Assembly (NCBI RefSeq): GCF_913776855.1
Contig: NZ_CAJYQD010000018.1
Span: 1 to 64,000 of the forward strand
Reading direction: 5' to 3'
Length of the DNA: 64,000 nucleotides
Origin: an uncultured Sphingomonas sp.
GTDB lineage: Bacteria; Pseudomonadota; Alphaproteobacteria; Sphingomonadales; Sphingomonadaceae
Shown here: positions 34,399 through 43,254 of the stretch, piece by piece
How the letters are laid out: each line of letters starts with the position of its first letter
Numbering within the stretch: the stretch's first letter is position 1
Notes under the pieces: model-generated
The model's database searches: none
What the model was told of the DNA's origin: nothing
What the model saw: only the letters and a program-made list of their open reading frames with translations
Made by a program: the position numbers and the translations under genes

Positions 34399-34430
34399 TT
34401 GAGAACGGTGCTGTATTGAGATAATACAGC
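34399..34430 (+). promoter_or_regulatory. Promoter with palindromic operator for the RND operon
   Basis: Possible -35 TTGAGA (34399-34404) and -10 GATAAT (34420-34425) are spaced by 15 bp. A perfect inverted repeat GCTGTATT-GAGAT-AATACAGC (34410-34430) covers the -10 box. This is the layout expected for a repressor of the TetR or MarR type; no such regulator gene lies next to it. The promoter call is by eye. Confidence 0.6.
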
Positions 34431-34458
34431 GCAGACCGGGCTGGGGGCCTCCAATGGG

Positions 34459-35676
34459 ATGGGGTGGATGAATTACGAATCGACGTCGATCGCGGGCGAC
34501 CGCCCTATGCTGACCGGGCCGGAGGACGCGCCGCGGTCGCGCCGCCGCGCGGTGATTGTCGGGATCGTCGTCATCCTGCTGGTCGTGGTCGGCGCCTTCT
34601 GGGCATTCGGCCGCAAGGGCGGTGACGCTCCGGCCGCCAAGAGCGCGCCCGCCGCCGCATCCACGGGCTCGCTGCCCAAGGTCACCGTCGTCACGCCCGG
34701 CCGCGACACGGTGATGCGTACCGTCACCGGCACCGGATCACTGGCTGCCAGGCGCGAGATGCCGGTCGGCGTCGTCGGCGAGGGCGGCCTGGTCACGCAG
34801 GTGCTGGTCGAACCGGGCAGCTGGGTAAGCGCCGGACAGGTCCTCGCCACGGTCGATCGGTCGGTGCAGGCGCAGACCGCCGAATCGCTGGCGGCGCAAG
34901 TCCGCGTCGCCCGCGCCGATGCGCAGATCGCACAGACCGAACTGGACCGTTCAAAGCAGCTGGTCGAACGCGGATTCGTGTCGAAGGCCGATATCGATCG
35001 CAAGACCGCGACCCGCGACGCCGCCAATGCCCGTGTCGGCGTGGCGCAGGCGCAGCTGGCCGAGACGCAGGCGCGCAACCGCCGGCTCGACATCCGCGCA
35101 CCTGCCGCCGGTCTGGTGCTGACCCGCGCCGTCGAACCGGGGCAGGTGATCGGCGGGGGCAGCGGCGTACTGTTCCGCATCGCGATGGGCGGACAGATGG
35201 AAATGCGCGCCCAGCTGTCGGAGGCCGATCTGGCCACCGTCCGCGCGGGCGTGCCGGCAGAGGTCGTACCGGTCGGCGATACCCGCGTGTTCAAGGGCGA
35301 GGTGTGGCAGGTATCGCCGGTGATCGATCCGCAGACGCGGCAGGGCATCGCCCGCATCGCGCTGCGCTACGACCCCGCGCTGCGCCCCGGCGGCTTTGCC
35401 AGCGCCCGGATCGGCGCGGGTGCGTCGACCGCGCCGCTGCTGCCCGAATCGGCGGTGCTGAGCGACGACAAGGGCAGCTATGTCTATGTCCTCGATGCGC
35501 AGGACAAGGCGGAACGCCGCGACGTCCGCGTGGCCGAGGTTTCGGACGAAGGCGCGCTGATCGCGTCGGGCCTGATGGGCAACGAACGCGTGGTCGCCAG
35601 CGCCGGCGCGTTCCTCAATCCGGGGCAGCAGGTGGTGCCGGTCCGCGCCGCCGCCGCGCCTGCACGCAAGGAATAG
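34459..35676 (+). CDS. RND efflux periplasmic adaptor (membrane fusion protein)
   Basis: Adaptor of 405 residues that links the inner-membrane pump to an outer-membrane channel. One N-terminal membrane helix (about 31-50), then a lipoyl-like half (VVGEGGLVTQVLVEPGSWVSAG), an alpha-hairpin (about 135-205) and the second lipoyl half (RAPAAGLVLTRAVEPGQVI), followed by beta-barrel and membrane-proximal domains. Start ATG 34459 or 34468. It lies 4 bp before the permease gene. No outer-membrane factor gene is in the window. Confidence 0.93.
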   Translation: MGWMNYESTSIAGDRPMLTGPEDAPRSRRRAVIVGIVVILLVVVGAFWAFGRKGGDAPAAKSAPAAASTGSLPKVTVVTPGRDTVMRTVTGTGSLAARREMPVGVVGEGGLVTQVLVEPGSWVSAGQVLATVDRSVQAQTAESLAAQVRVARADAQIAQTELDRSKQLVERGFVSKADIDRKTATRDAANARVGVAQAQLAETQARNRRLDIRAPAAGLVLTRAVEPGQVIGGGSGVLFRIAMGGQMEMRAQLSEADLATVRAGVPAEVVPVGDTRVFKGEVWQVSPVIDPQTRQGIARIALRYDPALRPGGFASARIGAGASTAPLLPESAVLSDDKGSYVYVLDAQDKAERRDVRVAEVSDEGALIASGLMGNERVVASAGAFLNPGQQVVPVRAAAAPARKE

Positions 35677-35680
35677 CGCC

Positions 35681-38600
35681 ATGGGCTTTCGCAACATATC
35701 GGCGTGGTCGATCCGCAACCCGGTGCCGCCGCTGGTCCTGTTCCTCGCGCTGACGATCGCCGGGATCGTCAGCTTCATGCGCATGGACGTGAACCAGGAC
35801 CCGGACATCGAATTCCCGGTCGCGATCGTCGTCATCAGCCAGCCGGGCGCCGCCCCCACCGAACTCGAAACGCAGGTGACCCAGCGGGTCGAAGCGGCGG
35901 TGCGCGCGTTGCAGGGCATCGACCAGATCGAATCGAGCGTGACCGAGGGCACGTCGACCACCGTCATCCAGCTCGACATCGGGACGCCGATCGACCGCGC
36001 GGTCAACGACGTGCGCGAGGCGGTGAACCAGATTCGCAGCCAGTTGCCCGACGGCATCCTCGAACCGCAGGTCTATCGCGCCAACACGACCGATTCGGAC
36101 ATCGCGTCGTGGACCGCGATCGCCGACGACATGACCCCGGAACAGCTCAGCTGGTATGTCGACAATACGGTGTCGAAGGAATTGCTGTCGATCGACGGCA
36201 TGGCGACCGTCGAACGGGTCGGCGGCGTCGACCGCGAAATCCGCGTCACGCTCGACCCCGCGCGCCTGCAGGCGCAGGGGCTGACCGCAAGCCAGGTCAA
36301 CCAGGCGCTGCGCCAGGTCAATCTGAACGCGGCGGGCGGCCAGGCGGAGATCGCCGGGTCGCAGCAATCGGTTCGCGTGCTGGGCAATGCCGCCACCGCC
36401 TATGCCCTGTCGCAGACGCAGGTGCCGGTCGCCGGCGGTCGCTCGGTCCGCCTGGCCGACATCGCCGAAGTCCGCGACGCCTATGCCGAACCCAAGAGCC
36501 GCGCCGAATATAATGGCCGCCCGGTGTTGGCGTTCGATATCAAGCGTGCGAAGGGCGCGTCCGACGTCACCGTGTTCCACGAGGCGGAAAAGAAACTGGC
36601 CGACCTGCAGAAGCGCAACCCGCAGGTCCGCTTCGCCCTGCTGTCCAATTCGGTCAAGTTCACCGAGATCCAGTATCATTCGGCGATGACCGCGATGTAC
36701 GAAGGCGCGCTGCTCGCCATCATCGTCGTCTTCATCTTCCTGCGCGACTGGCGTGCGACCATGATCTCGGCGCTGGCCATCCCGCTGTCGGCGATCCCCG
36801 CCTTCTGGTTCATGGACATGCTGGGCTTTACGCTCAACCAGATGACGCTGCTGGCGCTCAGCCTGGTCGCGGGCGTACTGGTCGACGATGCGATCGTGGA
36901 GATCGAGAATATCGTCCGCCACATGCGCATGGGCAAATCCGCCTATCAGGCATCGATCGACGCGGCGGACGAGATCGGCATCGCCGTGCTGGCGACCACT
37001 ATGGCGATCGTCGCGGTCTTCCTGCCGGTCGGATTGATGCCGGGCATTTCGGGCCAGTTCTTCAAGAATTTCGGCCTGACCGTCGTCGCGTCGGTGCTGA
37101 TGAGCCTTGCCGTCGCGCGTCTCATCACCCCGATGATCGCCGCCTATTTCCTGAAGGCACACGGGTCGGCCAGCCATGGCGAGGGCTGGCTGATGGATCG
37201 CTACATGGGCGTGCTGCGCTGGACGTTGCGCCATCGCTGGTCGACGATCGTCGCCGGCGTGGTCGCGCTGGCGCTGACCGTCGTCATGTTCATGGTCCTG
37301 CCCCAGACGTTCCAGCCGCCGCAGGATCGCGAGCGGGTGACCGCGACGGTCGAGATGGTGCCGGGCACCACGCTGGAACAGACCGCCGTCGTCGTGAAGC
37401 GCGTGGAGAAGCTGCTGGCGGCGCAGCCGCTGGTGAAGTCGGTCTATTCGTCGAGCTATGCCGGCAATGGCCGCGTCACCGCCGAGCTGATCGAGAAGCC
37501 GGCGTTCGGCGAGCGCGTGCGCCACTTCTTCGGGCTGATGGATGATGCGTCCTTTGCCGCGATGCGTTCGGTCAAGAGCACCGAGTTCGAACGCGGGCTT
37601 GCCCCGCAGCTGGCGGCGATCCCCGATGCGCGGGTGTCGTTCCGGTCGCAGTTCGGCTGGGGCGGGTCGAGCCGCGACCTGTCGATCACGTTGGGCGGGG
37701 ACGATCCGGTCAAGCTGAACGAAACCGCGAACAAGCTGGTCAAGGAGATGGAAAAGCTGCCGATGGTGGTCGCGCCGCGCGTGTCGGGCGACCTGAAGCG
37801 GCCGGAGATCATCATCCGTCCGCGCAGCGACCTTGCCGCCAGCCTTGGCGTCACCACCGCCGCGCTGTCGGGGGCGATCCGCATCGCGACGCTGGGCGAC
37901 ATCGACCAGAACAGCGCGCGCTTCTCGCTCAGCGACCGGCAGATTCCGATCCGCGTCGCGCTGTCGCGCGACGCCCGTTCGCGCCTGTCGACGATCCAGA
38001 ACCTGCCGGTGCCGACCGCCAATGGCGGGTCGGTGCCGCTGTCGGTCGTCGCCGATATCGGCTTTGGCGCAGGTCCGACCAAGATCGATCGCATCAACCA
38101 GCAACGCCGCCTGGTCGTCGGGGCCGATCTTGCCCCCGGCGTCGTGACCGGCGTCGCGCAAAAGGCGATCCACGCGCTGCCGACGATGCAGAACCTGCCA
38201 TTGGGCGTAACCGAACTGACCGTCGGTCAGGCGAAGTGGCAGGGCGAGATGATCCAGAACTTCATCGTCGCGGTGATCTCTGGCATCTTCCTCGTCTTTG
38301 CGGTGCTGGTACTGCTCTACAAGCGGGTGATGCCGCCCTTCGTGAACATGGGGTCGCTGTTCCTGGCACCTTTGGGCGGGCTGCTGGCACTGTGGATTTC
38401 GGGCAATCCGATCTCGATGCCGGTCTATATCGGGCTGCTGATGCTGCTCGGCATCGTCGCCAAGAACTCGATCCTGCTGATCGATTTCTCGCTGGAGGAG
38501 ATGGAGAAGGGCGTCGAGAAGGAGGTCGCGATCCTCGATGCCGGGCACAAGCGCGCGCAGCCGATCGTGATGACCACGGTCGCGATGGTCGCGGGCATGG

Positions 38601-38878
38601 TGCCGACCGCGCTGGCGCTGTCGGGTGACGGATCGTTCCGCGCGCCGATGGGGATCACGGTCATCGGCGGCCTTACGCTGTCGACGCTGCTGACGCTGCT
38701 GATCGTGCCGGGCGCGTTCAGCCTGGCGGTCGGCCTCGAACGCTGGGTCGGCCCGCGTCTGTCGCGTCGCCTGCTCACCTATCGTCCGGGCGATGCCGAT
38801 GGCCTCGCGATCGACCACAAGCCCGGTGCGCCGCTGCCGCCCGGCGACGGGCCGAAGTCGCTGCCGGCGGCGGAGTAG
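35681..38878 (+). CDS. RND efflux transporter permease
   Basis: Inner-membrane proton-driven pump of 1065 residues, AcrB/MexB size. Seen: first helix (PPLVLFLALTIAGIVSF), two large periplasmic loops, the proton-relay acidic pair in GVLVDDAIVEIENIV of helix 4, and the lysine of GIVAKNSILLIDFSLEE in helix 10. The C-terminus is short and hydrophilic. AAGGA precedes ATG 35681. It resembles acriflavin-resistance-type transporters; substrates are unknown. Confidence 0.95.
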   Translation: MGFRNISAWSIRNPVPPLVLFLALTIAGIVSFMRMDVNQDPDIEFPVAIVVISQPGAAPTELETQVTQRVEAAVRALQGIDQIESSVTEGTSTTVIQLDIGTPIDRAVNDVREAVNQIRSQLPDGILEPQVYRANTTDSDIASWTAIADDMTPEQLSWYVDNTVSKELLSIDGMATVERVGGVDREIRVTLDPARLQAQGLTASQVNQALRQVNLNAAGGQAEIAGSQQSVRVLGNAATAYALSQTQVPVAGGRSVRLADIAEVRDAYAEPKSRAEYNGRPVLAFDIKRAKGASDVTVFHEAEKKLADLQKRNPQVRFALLSNSVKFTEIQYHSAMTAMYEGALLAIIVVFIFLRDWRATMISALAIPLSAIPAFWFMDMLGFTLNQMTLLALSLVAGVLVDDAIVEIENIVRHMRMGKSAYQASIDAADEIGIAVLATTMAIVAVFLPVGLMPGISGQFFKNFGLTVVASVLMSLAVARLITPMIAAYFLKAHGSASHGEGWLMDRYMGVLRWTLRHRWSTIVAGVVALALTVVMFMVLPQTFQPPQDRERVTATVEMVPGTTLEQTAVVVKRVEKLLAAQPLVKSVYSSSYAGNGRVTAELIEKPAFGERVRHFFGLMDDASFAAMRSVKSTEFERGLAPQLAAIPDARVSFRSQFGWGGSSRDLSITLGGDDPVKLNETANKLVKEMEKLPMVVAPRVSGDLKRPEIIIRPRSDLAASLGVTTAALSGAIRIATLGDIDQNSARFSLSDRQIPIRVALSRDARSRLSTIQNLPVPTANGGSVPLSVVADIGFGAGPTKIDRINQQRRLVVGADLAPGVVTGVAQKAIHALPTMQNLPLGVTELTVGQAKWQGEMIQNFIVAVISGIFLVFAVLVLLYKRVMPPFVNMGSLFLAPLGGLLALWISGNPISMPVYIGLLMLLGIVAKNSILLIDFSLEEMEKGVEKEVAILDAGHKRAQPIVMTTVAMVAGMVPTALALSGDGSFRAPMGITVIGGLTLSTLLTLLIVPGAFSLAVGLERWVGPRLSRRLLTYRPGDADGLAIDHKPGAPLPPGDGPKSLPAAE

Positions 38879-38903
38879 CAGCCATCCGTCGCCCCGACAC
38901 AAG

Positions 38904-38986
38904 CGTCACCCCAGCGGAGGCTGGGGTCTCCCGGTGACAGCACGCAGCAGGAACCGCCGGAGACCCCAGCCTGCGCTGGGGTGACG
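38904..38986. repeat. Pair of facing REP-like palindromes (BIME-like)
   Basis: The copies 38904-38934 and 38957-38986 are inverted with respect to each other and almost identical (CGTCACCCCAGCGGAGGCTG... against ...GCGCAGGCTG...), separated by 22 bp. Each has an inner stem CCCCAGC/GCTGGGG. Located between the RND permease and the DUF445 gene. Confidence 0.85.
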
Positions 38987-39050
38987 TGTTTGGCGGGGGC
39001 AGCGTACCGCCCCTATTGAACTTTCCGGCCATCCGGCGATTGTTTCGGGG

Positions 39051-40316
39051 ATGGCCTCCCCCTTCAGCATCACTCGCGCCGGCGACGCGGTTCCCGCGCC
39101 CTTACGCCGGATGCGACGGCTTGCCACGTTCATGCTGGTGGCGATGGCGGCGCTGTTCATGCTGTCGCGGCGGATGGAGGGGGTGCATCCCACCTGGGGC
39201 TTCGTCCAGGCCTTTGCCGAGGCGGCAATGGTCGGCGGCCTGGCCGACTGGTTCGCGGTCACCGCGCTGTTCCGCCATCCGCTCGGGCTGCCGATCCCGC
39301 ATACCGCGATCATTCCGCGCAACAAGGATCGGATCGGCGACACGCTGGCCGCGTTCCTGCGCGACAATTTCCTCACCGCGCGGGTCGTCGCGCGGCGGAT
39401 GCACCGGGTCGATGCGGCGGGGGCGGCGGGCAAGTGGCTGGCCGATCCGGCGGCGCGCAGCGGTCGGCTGCGCCACGGCGCATCCCGGCTGGCGGTCAAT
39501 GTGCTGGAGGGACTCGACCCCGATCAGTTCGGGACGATGGTGCGGGGCGCGCTCGCCAACCGGTTGCGTGCGATGCAGGTGTCGCCGGCGCTGGGCCGCA
39601 CGCTGGAGGCGGCGATCGCCGACGACCGGCATCTGCCGCTGGTCGATGCGATCATCCGCTGGACCGCCAAGACGCTCGACGCCAACGACGATCTGGTCCG
39701 CGCGATGGTGCAGAAGCGCGCTGGCGCAGTGCTGCGCTGGACCGGGCTGGACGAGACGCTGGCGTCGTCGGTGGTGAAGGGGCTGCACAAGATGCTGGCA
39801 GAGGTCGCCGAAGACCCCGCCCACCCGCTGCGCGCGAAGGCAAACGAAGGCCTCGCGCTGCTGGCCCATGATTTGCAACATTCGTCCGAGATGCAGGCCA
39901 AGGTCGAGCGGCTGAAGAACGACCTGATCGACAATCCGGCGCTGGCCGGCTGGTGGATGGGGGTGTGGGAGAAGATTCGTGGCGGGATGCTGCGCGCCGC
40001 GCGCGATCCCGACCGGGCGCTCGCCGGCCCGATCGGCGAGGCGATGCGGCAGCTGGGCCAGACGTTGCAGTCCGATCCGGTACTGAAGGCCAAGGTGAAC
40101 CGCTTCGTTCGCCGCGCGGTGGTGGGCGGGGTTGCCGATTATGGCGACGGGATCGTGCGCCTCGTGTCGGACACGGTGCGCGGCTGGGATGCGCAGACCA
40201 TTACCGGGCGGCTTGAAAACGCGGTCGGCCGGGACCTGCAATATATTCGCATCAACGGGACGCTGGTCGGCGGCATGGTCGGGCTGGCGATCCATGTCGT
40301 GGACCTGTGGCTGTAG
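39051..40316 (+). CDS. DUF445 (YjiN-like) membrane protein
   Basis: A 421-residue protein with an N-terminal hydrophobic segment (about 25-40) and a second at the C-terminus. The region GGLADWFAVTALFRHPLG, followed by LPIPHTAIIPRNKDRIGDTL, is diagnostic for DUF445. The long middle part is helical. The family has no settled function. It stands alone; the 376 bp after it hold no gene. Confidence 0.88.
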   Translation: MASPFSITRAGDAVPAPLRRMRRLATFMLVAMAALFMLSRRMEGVHPTWGFVQAFAEAAMVGGLADWFAVTALFRHPLGLPIPHTAIIPRNKDRIGDTLAAFLRDNFLTARVVARRMHRVDAAGAAGKWLADPAARSGRLRHGASRLAVNVLEGLDPDQFGTMVRGALANRLRAMQVSPALGRTLEAAIADDRHLPLVDAIIRWTAKTLDANDDLVRAMVQKRAGAVLRWTGLDETLASSVVKGLHKMLAEVAEDPAHPLRAKANEGLALLAHDLQHSSEMQAKVERLKNDLIDNPALAGWWMGVWEKIRGGMLRAARDPDRALAGPIGEAMRQLGQTLQSDPVLKAKVNRFVRRAVVGGVADYGDGIVRLVSDTVRGWDAQTITGRLENAVGRDLQYIRINGTLVGGMVGLAIHVVDLWL

Positions 40317-40692
40317 GGGCAATCTGAACCTGGAGGCCGATGAGACAGGCTCCGACCGTTCGTGCCGAGCGAGGTCGAAGCACCTGACGGAAGGTCCTTC
40401 GATACGCCCCTTCGACAAGCGCAGTGGCTGCTCAGGAGAAACGGGTAATCCTGAAGCCATCGCAGCTTCGGGCTGGCCGTTCGCAGGCTCCAAAGTTCAC
40501 AAAGTTCACACTCGCCACAGTTTCGGAGCGCATCCGATCGGGGACATCGCACAGCAGGATAAACGGACGTGAGAAAGAGCGGCAGCGACCATGACAGGTC
40601 GTGGCGGTGTAGGACAGTCGGGCCCCATCGCGCCGGGCGATCGTTACGCCCGCATGGCTTGAGCAACGCGGCGGCTGCGCTATAGCCGGGCC
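40317..40692. repeat. 376-bp gap with diverged repeats
   Basis: No gene is seen. The part 40347-40443 is a diverged copy of the TTCGAGC-type repeat also found at 12638-12753 (GTGCCGAGCGAGGTCGAAG..., CCCTTCGACAAGC). At 40492-40509 the 9-mer AAAGTTCAC occurs twice head to tail. The last ~130 bp have small hairpins and should include the pdeM promoter. Confidence 0.55.
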
Positions 40693-41355
40693 ATGGTTCG
40701 CCTTTCGTTCGCCGGCCACGCCTTTGACGCCCTGTCCGCCGGTGCCCTGTTCTGGCCGGCGCGGCGCGCGTTGCTGCTGGCCGACCTGCATTTCGAAAAG
40801 GCGAGCTGGTTCGCGCAGTTCGGGCAGATGCTGCCGCCCTATGACACGCTGGAAACGCTGGCCGGGATCGAGGCGGTGGTCGCGCGGACGCGGCCGGCGG
40901 AAATCTGGTGCCTGGGCGACAGTTTCCACGATATCGGCGGGTGCGACCGGCTGTCGGCCGAGGCGCAGGACCGGTTGCGTGCGCTGACCGGCGGTGCGGA
41001 CTGGACGTGGATCACCGGCAATCACGACCGGGTGGTCGCCGACCATTGCGGCGGGCGGGTGGTCGACGAAGCGGTGGTCGACGGGGTGGTGCTGCGCCAC
41101 GAGGCCGATCCGGCCGACCCCCGCCCCGAACTGTCGGGCCATTTCCACCCGAAGCTGCGGCTGAAGCTGCGCGGGCGCGGCGTGTCGCGGCGGTGTTTCG
41201 TGGCGAGCGCGACCAAGCTGATCCTGCCGGCGTTCGGGTCGCTGACCGGCGGGCTGGACGCGCATCACCCGGAGATCGTGCGCGCGGTGGGCGGTGGTGC
41301 CGAGGCGCTGATCGCGCTGGAGGACCGGTTGCTGCGCTTTCCGATCGCGGCGTGA
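40693..41355 (+). CDS. pdeM: Ligase-associated DNA damage response endonuclease PdeM
   Basis: Calcineurin-like metallophosphoesterase of 220 residues. Metal motifs in order: LADLHFEK at 29-36, LGDSFHD near 74-80, GNHD near 109-112, and GHFHPK near 147-152. These match PdeM, which normally is encoded with an ATP-dependent DNA ligase, an exonuclease and a DEXH helicase (Lhr). Those partners are absent here; the upstream gap contains only repeats. Substrate preference is not shown by sequence. Confidence 0.85.
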   Translation: MVRLSFAGHAFDALSAGALFWPARRALLLADLHFEKASWFAQFGQMLPPYDTLETLAGIEAVVARTRPAEIWCLGDSFHDIGGCDRLSAEAQDRLRALTGGADWTWITGNHDRVVADHCGGRVVDEAVVDGVVLRHEADPADPRPELSGHFHPKLRLKLRGRGVSRRCFVASATKLILPAFGSLTGGLDAHHPEIVRAVGGGAEALIALEDRLLRFPIAA

Positions 41356-41452
41356 GGGTGCCACGGCCTTCGACGTAACCCGGTGTGGGCTGGGGAGTCC
41401 GCTACGGTGCGCAGTCAACGGCCACTTAGCGGAACCGCGGCGCGCATCGTCT

Positions 41453-41538
41453 GGATCCGTACCCCGGCGCAGGCGGGGGTCCAGGGCCGCGAACATCGCC
41501 GCCAGTTACCCTGGATTCCCGCCTGCGCGGGGATGCGG
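41453..41538. repeat. Pair of facing REP-like palindromes
   Basis: Copy one, about 41453-41485, has CCCCGGCGCAGGCGGGGGTCC; copy two, about 41509-41538, reads in the opposite direction (CCTGGATTCCCGCCTGCGCG...). They share ends GGATCCGT/TCCAGG-type. They occupy the gap between pdeM and the convergent zinc-ribbon gene. Confidence 0.75.
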
Positions 41539-41558
41539 GAGAGCGACGTAACTGCCCG

Positions 41559-42383
41559 CTACAGTCCCGACGCGAAGCTCAGTTCGAGTTCCTTGGCATT
41601 GGCGGGCACGTCCAGCGCGGCGCTGTTGAAGCTGAGGCTTCCGCTTGGCCCGATCACCCGCGTCTGCGGCTTGATCGTCCAGCTATAGACGTCGCGGTTC
41701 TGGCTGTCCTTCAGCACGGCGCGAATGTCGGGAATGCGCTGGCGGCTGCCGGTTTCGTTGATGATCCGGCCCGATACCGCGAACAGTTCGTTGCCGCTCG
41801 ACAGCAGCCGGCGTTCGGGTGTGTTGATTGCGAATTTCAGCGCGTCGCTGGCGCTCGATGCGATCGGCAGGCCCAGCTGTTCGGCGATGCCGGGCGTGCC
41901 GGTATAGAGGATGCCGCCACAGGCCGCGAGCATCGCCACTCCGGCGGCGACCGCCATCGCGGTGCGGCGGCGCGCCGGATTGCGGCGCGGCACGAACGGC
42001 GCCTGATGGGCAAAGGCATTGATCGGTTCGCCGCGCTCGGCCCGCTCGGCCTCCGGATCGACATAGCGGCGCGGTTCGGTGCTGCGCGCGCGCAAGGGTG
42101 CGGGACGCGACGCTTCAGCATAGGGGAGGTCGGGCGCGGCGGCGGTCGGTGGGGCGGTCCGGGGGCGCGGCGCGTCGGCGACCGCTTCGGCCATCGCCGG
42201 TTGCGGCACGCGCGCCGGTTCGGTGGGCGGAGTTACCGCCGCCGTGGTGCCGAGGTCGAGCATCGCCGGCGGCTGGAACCAGCTATGCCGGCATCCCGCG
42301 CAACGCACCGTGCGCCCCGCCGGGCCGATCGCCGAATCAGCGACCAGATACCGCATATGGCATTGCGTACATTCGAGGATCAT
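41559..42383 (-). CDS. MJ0042 zinc-ribbon membrane protein (DUF3426-like)
   Basis: A 274-residue protein with an N-terminal MJ0042-type zinc ribbon (Cys5, Cys8, Cys28, Cys31), a Pro/Ala-rich linker, one membrane helix at about 143-163, and a periplasmic C-terminal domain (GNELFAVSGRIINETGSRQRIPDIRAVLKD) of the DUF3426 kind. AGGGGAC before ATG 42383 sets the start. It is divergent from ftsE with 184 bp between; this pairing suggests a link to envelope or division, but its role is not known. Confidence 0.85.
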   Translation of the reverse strand: MILECTQCHMRYLVADSAIGPAGRTVRCAGCRHSWFQPPAMLDLGTTAAVTPPTEPARVPQPAMAEAVADAPRPRTAPPTAAAPDLPYAEASRPAPLRARSTEPRRYVDPEAERAERGEPINAFAHQAPFVPRRNPARRRTAMAVAAGVAMLAACGGILYTGTPGIAEQLGLPIASSASDALKFAINTPERRLLSSGNELFAVSGRIINETGSRQRIPDIRAVLKDSQNRDVYSWTIKPQTRVIGPSGSLSFNSAALDVPANAKELELSFASGL

Positions 42384-42567
42384 GTCGTCCCCTGCCCCCT
42401 GCATGGGCCGCGCCGGGCCGCCACGTACGGAGCCAACTGGGCGCGACTAAAACTGGCGCTGAATCTACGGCGGGTTTGCGGTCGATGGCAAGGCGCGATT
42501 GCGTGGTGCTTGAGACAATTGCCCCCATGTGCGATGGGCACAAGGACCGGTGGAAGCAAGGGCGCCC

Positions 42568-43254
42568 GTGGCCAGCATCGTTCAGTTCGAAAATGTCGGT
42601 CTTCGGTACGGTCAGGGGCCGGAAACGCTGAGCGACGTCAGCTTTACGCTGAGCGCCGGCACGTTCCATTTCCTGGTCGGAGCATCGGGCGCGGGCAAGA
42701 CGTCGCTGCTGCGCCTGCTCTATCTCTCGCAGCGACCCAGCCGGGGCGTGATCCGCCTGTTCGGTGAAGACATGGTGACATCGCCGCGCAGCCGCCTGCC
42801 CGGCTTTCGCCGCCGCATCGGGGTGGTGTTCCAGGATTTCCGGCTGGTGCCGCATCTGTCCGCGCGCGACAATATCGCGCTCCCGCTGCGGGTCGCGGGG
42901 ATGCCGGAAGAGGATATCGCCGAGCCGGTGGGCGAAATGCTGGCATGGGTCGGGCTGACTGACCGCGCCGATGCCCGTCCGCCGACACTGTCGGGCGGGG
43001 AGCAGCAGCGCGTCGCCATCGCCCGCGCGGTCATCAACCGGCCCGAAGTGCTGGTCGCCGACGAACCGACCGGCAACGTCGACCCCGACATGGCCGAACG
43101 GTTGCTGAAGCTGTTCGCCTCGCTCAACCGGCTGGGCACGACCGTTGTGATGGCGACGCACGACCACCACCTGCTCGACCGGGTGGCGGGCGCGCGGCTG
43201 ATGCAGCTCGACCGCGGGCGGCTGGTCGGTGTTACCGGCATCGGCGCCGCATGA
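42568..43254 (+). CDS. ftsE: Cell division ATP-binding protein FtsE
   Basis: ATPase of the FtsEX ABC complex that controls murein hydrolysis at the septum. 228 residues. Walker A GASGAGKT (38-45), Q-loop VFQDFRLVPHL, signature LSGGEQQRVAIARA, Walker B VLVADEPTG and the switch histidine in MATHDHH. GTG 42568 is preferred because it begins the conserved N-terminus behind AAGGG; ATG 42529 is in frame upstream. Its stop overlaps the ftsX start (ATGA). Confidence 0.93.
   Translation: MASIVQFENVGLRYGQGPETLSDVSFTLSAGTFHFLVGASGAGKTSLLRLLYLSQRPSRGVIRLFGEDMVTSPRSRLPGFRRRIGVVFQDFRLVPHLSARDNIALPLRVAGMPEEDIAEPVGEMLAWVGLTDRADARPPTLSGGEQQRVAIARAVINRPEVLVADEPTGNVDPDMAERLLKLFASLNRLGTTVVMATHDHHLLDRVAGARLMQLDRGRLVGVTGIGAA

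Noticed and set aside
35615..38902. 1095-codon open frame on the minus strand opposite the RND permease
   Set aside because: Composition (Arg, His, Asp) is that of an antisense shadow; no ribosome site or recognisable motif.
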